This document shows positions 6,538 through 11,388 of a stretch of 11,388 nt of DNA, piece by piece. This stretch comes from JAVVFH01 sp032250585. Lineage in GTDB: Bacteria; Pseudomonadota; Gammaproteobacteria; Xanthomonadales; SZUA-36. The translations under genes were made by a program, and so were the position numbers. Numbering within the stretch: position 1 is the first letter of the stretch; each line of letters begins with the position of its first letter. The DNA lies in the NCBI GenBank assembly GCA_032250585.1, contig JAVVFH010000104.1, positions 1-11,388 of the forward strand, in the 5' to 3' direction. Below the pieces are notes generated by a model. That model had not been told where the DNA came from. It was given only the letters and a program-made list of their open reading frames with translations, and did no database searches.

Positions 6538-7812
6538 ATGCAGGAGACCCCTCTCAGCACACTCTACATCATCCTGGGTGTGCTGATCGTCTGCTCCGGT
6601 TTTTTTTCGAGTTCCGAAACCGGGCTGATGGCGATGAACAAGTATCGCTTGCGCCACCTGGCGAACAAGGGCCACCGCGGTGCCCGCGTCGCGCAGAAAT
6701 TGCTGCGCAAACCGGATCGCCTGATCGGGGTGATCCTGCTGGGCAACAACCTGGTCAACATCCTCGCGGCATCGATCGCAACCGTGATCGGCATTCGCCT
6801 TTTCGGCGCCAGCGGCGTCTGGATCGCGTCAATCGTCATGACCGTCATTGTGCTGATCTTCGCCGAAGTGGCACCAAAAACGGTGGCCGCGCTGCACCCC
6901 GAGCGAATCGCCTTCCCCGCTTCCTATGTTCTGACGATATTGTTGAGAGTGTTCTATCCGCTGGTCTGGCTGGTGAACGGCTTCGCCAACCTGATACTGA
7001 AGCCGTTTGGTGTACGGACCAGCGCCGAAGTCCTCGAAAGTCTCAATCGCGACGAACTCAGGACACTGCTCAAGGAGGGCGGCAAAATTCCCTATGACCA
7101 CCAGCGCATGCTGGTGAACATCCTCGACCTGGAGCAGGGCACCGTCGAAGACGTGATGATTCCGCGCCAGGACATCGTCGGCCTCGACCTCAACCACGAC
7201 TGGGAAGACATCCTGCTCCAATTGACGCAGACCCTGTACACACGCCTGCCGGTTTACCGCGAAGACATCGAACAGGTTGAAGGGTTTTTACATATTCGCA
7301 CTGTGATCGCCAAACTCAGCCACGGGGCCTTGACCTTTGAAGACCTCAAGCGCTCCGTACGGCGACCCTACTTCATTCCCGAAGGCACCGCGCTGACTCA
7401 GCAGCTGCTGGAATTCCAGAGGCGCGAACGGCGGATGGGGCTCGTCGTCGACGAGTACGGCGACATCCAGGGCATGGTGACGCTGGATGACATCCTCGAG
7501 GAAATCGTCGGCGAGTTCACAGCCGACGGGAAGGCCAAAACGCGGGTCGTCCGACGACTGGATGACGGCAATCATGTCGTCGACGGCGGTGCGAGCATCC
7601 GTTCGCTGAACCGTCAGATGGGCTGGGATCTGCCGGAAGAGGATGTCAGCACGCTTAATGGACTCCTGCTCGAGGAACTCGGCGACATACCGTCCGGCAA
7701 AACCAGCCTGCGCGTTGGTGCCCACATCATGACCATCATGGAAATCAAGGGCAACATGATTGGCAAAGTGCTGGTCAAACCCAATTGGAAATCCGGCTCG
7801 AAGCCCGTCTGA
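6538..7812 (+). CDS. corB: CorB/YfjD-type DUF21-CBS-CorC_HlyC membrane protein, putative Mg2+/Co2+ transport
   Basis: The 424-residue protein has the family's full architecture (E. coli YfjD about 428 aa). The DUF21/CNNM transmembrane domain (about 5-155) has FFSSSETGLMAMN (22-34), GNNLVN (69-74) and FAEVAPKTVA (108-117). A helical linker is followed by MIPR (207-210) and a CBS pair (about 205-325), including VVDEYGDIQGMVTLDDILEE (303-322). The C-terminal CorC_HlyC domain spans about 335-415. Members of this family, related to eukaryotic CNNM, are implicated in Mg2+ transport with ATP-Mg binding by the CBS pair; the ion here is inferred from the family. The gene lies 3 bp after ypjD in the same operon and converges on the acyltransferase gene with a gap of only 24 bp. 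I saw no terminator there. Confidence 0.93.
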   Translation: MQETPLSTLYIILGVLIVCSGFFSSSETGLMAMNKYRLRHLANKGHRGARVAQKLLRKPDRLIGVILLGNNLVNILAASIATVIGIRLFGASGVWIASIVMTVIVLIFAEVAPKTVAALHPERIAFPASYVLTILLRVFYPLVWLVNGFANLILKPFGVRTSAEVLESLNRDELRTLLKEGGKIPYDHQRMLVNILDLEQGTVEDVMIPRQDIVGLDLNHDWEDILLQLTQTLYTRLPVYREDIEQVEGFLHIRTVIAKLSHGALTFEDLKRSVRRPYFIPEGTALTQQLLEFQRRERRMGLVVDEYGDIQGMVTLDDILEEIVGEFTADGKAKTRVVRRLDDGNHVVDGGASIRSLNRQMGWDLPEEDVSTLNGLLLEELGDIPSGKTSLRVGAHIMTIMEIKGNMIGKVLVKPNWKSGSKPV

Positions 7813-7836
7813 CACACAATATCCGGATGCACGGCT

Positions 7837-8955
7837 TCATTGTTCGCTCTGCCGGGGTGTTTTGTGAATGCTGACGAGCCTTAGCCAGGCCTCACGGGCA
7901 ACGATCGCAACGAGCACGGCCGAAATAAAAATACCCACCAGGTACAGATTGCCGCCAAGAGCGAAAAACTCCGGCGTCCCGAACAGGGTCCGATATGCAC
8001 GGTCGAAAAAAGTAAAGCTGAGCGCGTGGGTCAGGAAAAGCGCATAAGCGTATGGCGAAAGACGCCGCAAACCCCGGGTGAAGAAGTTTGACTGCTTTGA
8101 AAGCAGACCCATCAGCGCAACGCAGCCGAACACGCTCACGACTTTCACGAGGAAATTCAGCCACAGAAACAAAGTCACGTACTGGCCTTGCGGCAATACC
8201 ACGTAAGCGGCGCTGGCCAATACACAGGCCAACAGGAACAGCAGCAACAAAGCAAGACTGATCTGCCTGTTTTCGATGACCAGGGCTTTGTGATTGAGCG
8301 CCAACAAAATGCCGCCGTAAAACGCGAAGACGACGTCGAAGCGAAAAAACCACAAGGGGTAGACCGGCAGGATAAATACTGATTTAAGGTAGACGCACTT
8401 GTAGGCCATCCACAGAAAAACCATGATGTTGAGATATTTGATCCGGGCAGCAGCCAGCAGCAGCGGAAGCAGCAAGAAGCAGGTGAACAAGTCTTTCAGA
8501 AAAAAAAGCGGTTGGTTGGCCGGCAGCTTGTAAAAAGCGAAAGTGGCCTGGAACCAGCCATAAAGATTGAAGGGATATATCGCAAGGTCCGGCCGCTCAC
8601 CTGGATCGGCAGCCTGCCCCGGCCATGTGAACAGCACGATGAACAGCAGATTTGCCCAGATCATCGGCCAGAGCAGGCGGCGCGCCTTTTTCAGCAGCAG
8701 ACTGAAATAACCGTAATTCTGAAAGCTGTAGACTGCCAGATAACCGGAGATCAGGCTGAGCAAAGGCACCCCGCTCCTGGCCAGCGCCGACTTGAGGAAA
8801 ACGATCAACCAGTTTTCACCGCTCAGCGGCATCTCCGACTTCATGACGGACGCATGATCCAGAACAAACAGGTGCGCCAGCATCATCAGCAGGATCAGCA
8901 GCGGGCGAATCAGGATGATCGCGGAGGAAGTGGTCCTGGATGGCGCGTAATCCAC
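7837..8955 (-). CDS. Acyltransferase-3 (AT3) family membrane protein, substrate unknown
   Basis: This 372-residue integral membrane protein fits the AT3 (OafA/NolL/OpgC-like) family, which transfers acyl groups, often acetyl or succinyl, onto exported sugars, glycans or lipids. The hallmark Arg-x10-His of the first helix is present (Arg17, His28), followed by SGYL (70-73), a basic KKARRLLWP turn (89-97) and LTHALSF (308-314). About ten hydrophobic segments are visible, roughly at 12-31, 60-78, 93-111, 150-169, 174-190, 202-220, 232-253, 259-284, 300-317 and 335-353. There is no C-terminal SGNH domain. The start is a GTG 5 bp after the radA stop, without a clear Shine-Dalgarno, which suggests coupling to radA. 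GC is lower than in the neighbours (27 of 60 bases at 8341-8400), consistent with later acquisition. The substrate cannot be read from the sequence. Confidence 0.87.
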   Translation of the reverse strand: MDYAPSRTTSSAIILIRPLLILLMMLAHLFVLDHASVMKSEMPLSGENWLIVFLKSALARSGVPLLSLISGYLAVYSFQNYGYFSLLLKKARRLLWPMIWANLLFIVLFTWPGQAADPGERPDLAIYPFNLYGWFQATFAFYKLPANQPLFFLKDLFTCFLLLPLLLAAARIKYLNIMVFLWMAYKCVYLKSVFILPVYPLWFFRFDVVFAFYGGILLALNHKALVIENRQISLALLLLFLLACVLASAAYVVLPQGQYVTLFLWLNFLVKVVSVFGCVALMGLLSKQSNFFTRGLRRLSPYAYALFLTHALSFTFFDRAYRTLFGTPEFFALGGNLYLVGIFISAVLVAIVAREAWLRLVSIHKTPRQSEQ

Positions 8956-8960
8956 CGTTT

Positions 8961-10319
8961 TCAGTTCAGGTGCTGCAGCGCGTCATCGACCCGGCGAAGA
9001 GGAATGACTTCGAGGTTTTCAATACGCCTGCGCGGCGCATTGGCAGCGGGCACGAGGGCCCGGGTAAAGCCGTGGCTCGCCGCTTCGCGCAGACGCTGTT
9101 CACCATCGTGCACGGGCCGGATCTCACCGGACAAACCAATCTCACCGAAGCAGATCATGCCCTCCGGAAGCGGACGATCGCGAAAGCTCGAGGAAAGCGC
9201 CAGCAACATCGGCAAGTCGGCGCCGGTTTCGGAGACCCGCATGCCGCCGACCACGTTGATAAACACATCGTAATCGGAAAGCGACAAGCCGCCCTGACGA
9301 TGCAGGACGGCGAGCATCATCGCCAGACGGTTATGCTCAAGGCCAAGCGCGACACGACGCGGGTTATTCAAGTGACTCGGGTCCACCAGGGCCTGCACCT
9401 CCAGCAAAATCGGACGGGTGCCTTCGCGGACCACCGTCACTACGCTGCCCGCCACTGGCCGCTCGTGACCGGACAGAAAGATGGCGGAAGGGTTTTTCAC
9501 TTCTTTCAGGCCCTTGCCCGTCATTGCGAACATGCCCAACTCGTTGACCGCGCCGAAACGGTTCTTGATCGCCCGGATGACACGAAAACGGCTGCTGCCA
9601 TCGCTTTCAAAGTACAGTACCGCGTCCACCATGTGCTCCAGGACGCGCGGACCGGCCAGGGCGCCCTCCTTGGTGACGTGCCCGACCAGCACGACGCTGC
9701 AGCGCTGTTGCTTGGCCCAGCGAACCAGCGCTGCAGCGGACTCACGGATCTGCGCCACAGATCCCGGCGCGGAAGACAGTGACTCGGTGAATACCGTCTG
9801 GATCGAGTCAATGATCATCAAACGGGGTTTTTCCTGGCTCGCATGGCCGAGAATCTGCTCAATGGAAGTTTCGGTGAGGCAACGCAGGCCCTTTGTGGGC
9901 AGTTCCAGACGACGCGCCCGCATGCCCAGTTGCTCGAGGGATTCCTCGCCGGTGATGTACAAGCTGGGATAACGTTCACCGAGCGCGGCGACCAGTTGCA
10001 GCAGCAAAGTCGACTTGCCGATTCCGGGGTCCCCGCCAAGCAGGATCACCGAACCAGGAACCAGCCCGCCGCCAAGCACACGATCCAGTTCGCCAACGCC
10101 CACCGCCATGCGCGCGACATTGGCGCAACCGACAGCAGACAGGTCCTGAACCTCGCTGGTGAGCGTACCCGAGTAACCGCCTGCGCGCCCACGGGGCTGT
10201 GCTTGCGCAACGGTTTCGATCACGCAATTCCATTCCCTGCACTCCGGACACTGCCCGGCCCACTTACCCAGCCGGGCGCCGCAGCTTTCACATTGATAGG
10301 CGTTCCTGTTTTTGGCCAT
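8961..10319 (-). CDS. radA: DNA repair protein RadA (Sms)
   Basis: RadA is a RecA-like, Lon-like ATPase that acts in branch migration and processing of recombination intermediates. The 452 residues (E. coli 460) are complete. A C4 zinc finger lies at the N-terminus (Cys10, Cys13, Cys24, Cys27), the RecA-type ATPase has its Walker A GGDPGIGKST (95-104) and the Walker B-like LMIIDS (167-172), and the RadA-specific KNRFG motif is at 252-256. The C-terminal Lon-like (S16 peptidase fold) domain follows, with INVVGGMRVSETGADLP (354-370) and GEIGLSGEIRPV (392-403). The ATG is at 10317-10319 with GGGA about 9 nt upstream. The gene is divergent from pspF and probably heads a two-gene operon with the acyltransferase. 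Confidence 0.98.
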   Translation of the reverse strand: MAKNRNAYQCESCGARLGKWAGQCPECREWNCVIETVAQAQPRGRAGGYSGTLTSEVQDLSAVGCANVARMAVGVGELDRVLGGGLVPGSVILLGGDPGIGKSTLLLQLVAALGERYPSLYITGEESLEQLGMRARRLELPTKGLRCLTETSIEQILGHASQEKPRLMIIDSIQTVFTESLSSAPGSVAQIRESAAALVRWAKQQRCSVVLVGHVTKEGALAGPRVLEHMVDAVLYFESDGSSRFRVIRAIKNRFGAVNELGMFAMTGKGLKEVKNPSAIFLSGHERPVAGSVVTVVREGTRPILLEVQALVDPSHLNNPRRVALGLEHNRLAMMLAVLHRQGGLSLSDYDVFINVVGGMRVSETGADLPMLLALSSSFRDRPLPEGMICFGEIGLSGEIRPVHDGEQRLREAASHGFTRALVPAANAPRRRIENLEVIPLRRVDDALQHLN

Positions 10320-10335
10320 GAGCGATTTCCCGGTC

Positions 10336-10353
10336 AGCCCGGATATCCGGGCT
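10336..10353. repeat. Perfect 18-bp palindrome upstream of radA
   Basis: AGCCCGGATATCCGGGCT is perfectly self-complementary. It lies 16 bp before the radA ATG and about 100 bp before pspF, with two further pairs (10333-10334 with 10355-10356) across one mismatch. No T-run follows on either strand, so it is not an ordinary terminator. It could be an operator of a dimeric regulator or a hairpin in the radA leader, where it would sit close to the ribosome binding site. Confidence 0.75.
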
Positions 10354-10386
10354 AACGGATCCTTGTAGCAGATCGCACCCGTTAGC
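10351..10386. repeat. 8-bp inverted repeat overlapping the palindrome
   Basis: GCTAACGG (10351-10358) and CCGTTAGC (10379-10386) are perfect inverted copies 20 bp apart. The left copy shares its first three bases with the 18-bp palindrome, so in RNA the two hairpins would compete. In DNA the copies could be paired half-sites, about 28 bp centre to centre (near three helical turns). Confidence 0.55.
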
Positions 10387-10418
10387 TCCAGTCCATATCG
10401 AAAAGTAATGGATTTTCT

Positions 10419-10424
10419 TACAAT
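10419..10424 (+). promoter_or_regulatory. Candidate -10 element of pspF
   Basis: TACAAT matches the sigma-70 -10 hexamer at five of six positions and lies 31 bp before the pspF ATG. No good -35 is present at 16-18 bp (TATCGA at 10396-10401 is poor), and there is no extended -10 TG. I found no GG-N10-GC sigma-54 site in this gap on either strand, so pspF here does not look self-controlled through a divergent psp promoter. Confidence 0.3.
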
Positions 10425-10455
10425 AAGGGATGGTCACACAAAAACGACGAGGCTG

Positions 10456-11388
10456 ATGGAACGCCAACAGGAGCAACCGCTGATCGGCGAATCGCCGGCA
10501 TTTCTGGAAATCCTGGAGCGCGTTTCGCGGGTCGCTCAGCTTAATCGGCCGGTGCTCGTCATCGGCGAGCGCGGTACCGGCAAGGAATTGATCGCCGCCC
10601 GTATTCATTATCTTTCACCACGCTGGGATCGGCCGTTCGTCAAATTGAATTGCGCCGCGCTGGCCGAGTCGCTACTGGAAACCGAATTGTTCGGTCACGA
10701 GGCCGGTTCCTTCACCGGCGCCATGCGGCGGCGACTCGGGCGCTTCGAACTCGCGAACGAAGGCAGCCTTTTCCTTGATGAGCTGTCCAATACCTCCGAG
10801 CGGGTGCAGGAAAAAGTCCTGCGCGTGATTGAATACGGGGAACTCGAGCGGGTTGGCGGCAACGACACGATCCGGACGGACGTGCGCATCATCGGTGCCA
10901 CCAACGAAGATCTGCCTGCTCTGGCTGAGGAGGGACATTTTCGGGCAGACCTTCTGGACCGCCTCGCCTTCGATGTGATCACCCTGCCCCCTTTGCGGGA
11001 GCGGCGGGAAGATATCCTTCCGTTGGCCGCGCACTTTGCGGTAAAGATGGCGGGCGAGTTGGGGCTGGACCTGTTCGAGGGATTCAGTCGCCAGGCACAG
11101 AGCGACTTGCTGGATTATCCGTGGCCGGGCAATGTCCGGGAGCTCAAAAATGTAGTGGAACGGGCCGTGTATTCTTCACTGGGGTCGAGTGATCTGATCG
11201 AAGACATCACCTTCGACCCCTTCGACTCGCCGTGGCGCCCGGGTGCCACGGCCCGAACACCGCGCAATGTCGCGGCCATTCCCGGCGCAGCCTATGATTT
11301 CAAGGAACACGTCCAGCAGCAGGAAATAGAATTGCTCAAAGAGGCGTTGCAGCAGAACCGTTTCAACCAGAAAAAAACGGCCGATTAC
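10456..11388 (+). CDS. pspF: PspF-type sigma-54-dependent transcription activator, 3' end cut by window edge
   Basis: PspF is the AAA+ activator that opens sigma-54 promoters of the phage-shock (membrane stress) genes. The 311 codons in the window align with E. coli PspF from its first residues. Like PspF it has no N-terminal receiver or sensor domain. Visible are Walker A GERGTGKE (37-44), the promoter-melting loop as GSFTGA (84-89; usually GAFTGA), Walker B LFLDEL (105-110), the arginine-finger segment FRADLLDRLAFD (162-173), and WPGNVRELKNVVERAVY (223-239). Trp57, in the LSPRW segment, matches the E. coli Trp56 to which PspA binds to inhibit the protein. The C-terminal helix-turn-helix is just beginning at NQKKTADY when the window ends, so about 15-20 residues are missing. 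GAGG lies 3 nt before the ATG. The upstream neighbour is radA, not pspA. Confidence 0.93.
   Translation, partial: MERQQEQPLIGESPAFLEILERVSRVAQLNRPVLVIGERGTGKELIAARIHYLSPRWDRPFVKLNCAALAESLLETELFGHEAGSFTGAMRRRLGRFELANEGSLFLDELSNTSERVQEKVLRVIEYGELERVGGNDTIRTDVRIIGATNEDLPALAEEGHFRADLLDRLAFDVITLPPLRERREDILPLAAHFAVKMAGELGLDLFEGFSRQAQSDLLDYPWPGNVRELKNVVERAVYSSLGSSDLIEDITFDPFDSPWRPGATARTPRNVAAIPGAAYDFKEHVQQQEIELLKEALQQNRFNQKKTADY

Noticed and set aside
7813..7836. Possible bidirectional terminator between the convergent corB and acyltransferase genes
   Set aside because: The 24-bp gap has no GC-rich hairpin or T-run; termination may occur inside the opposing genes or through Rho.
8940..9782. Plus-strand open frame (280 codons) opposite radA
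   Set aside because: It is antisense to a complete RadA with all motifs; no independent evidence of coding.
10430..10456. Eight-codon open frame (MVTQKRRG) ending on the pspF start (TGATG overlap)
   Set aside because: The AAGGG that would serve as ribosome site touches its ATG, which is too close, and so short a frame is easily due to chance; a leader peptide cannot be claimed.

Overview
This is a housekeeping stretch of a chromosome, most likely from a gammaproteobacterium outside the Enterobacterales. The proteins resemble the E. coli versions closely. Several local gene orders are the gammaproteobacterial ones: rpsP-rimM-trmD-rplS, ffh divergent from ypjD-corB, and a PspF-type activator. 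Base composition is moderately GC-rich (roughly 55-65% by eye). I cannot name genus or family from this window. No RNA gene, insertion sequence, CRISPR array or phage gene was seen.

Layout. (1) 1-1908, minus: htpG (Hsp90), missing only its last few codons beyond the left edge, preceded by a good match to a heat-shock (sigma-32) promoter and an inverted repeat. (2) 2024-3990, minus: the ribosome-maturation operon rpsP-rimM-trmD-rplS, with an extended -10 promoter upstream and a rho-independent terminator at its end. (3) 4241-5614, minus: ffh, the signal recognition particle GTPase. (4) 5719-7812, plus: ypjD and corB, two inner-membrane genes 3 bp apart and divergent from ffh. (5) 7837-10319, minus: radA followed 5 bp later by a membrane acyltransferase-3 gene of lower GC, the only obviously lineage-specific gene here. 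(6) 10456 to the right edge, plus: pspF, divergent from radA and cut off inside its C-terminal DNA-binding helix-turn-helix.

Functionally the window combines protein synthesis and its quality (S16, L19, 16S maturation factor RimM, m1G37 tRNA methylation), co-translational membrane targeting (Ffh), and stress or envelope functions (HtpG, PspF, the YpjD/CorB pair, the acyltransferase), plus recombination repair (RadA).

I looked for a new multi-gene system and did not find one. The points most worth a second look are small: palindromic DNA between radA and pspF, the radA-acyltransferase pairing, a tandemly repeated N-terminal tail on HtpG, the heat-shock promoter with its adjacent dyad, and a GSFTGA instead of GAFTGA loop in PspF.
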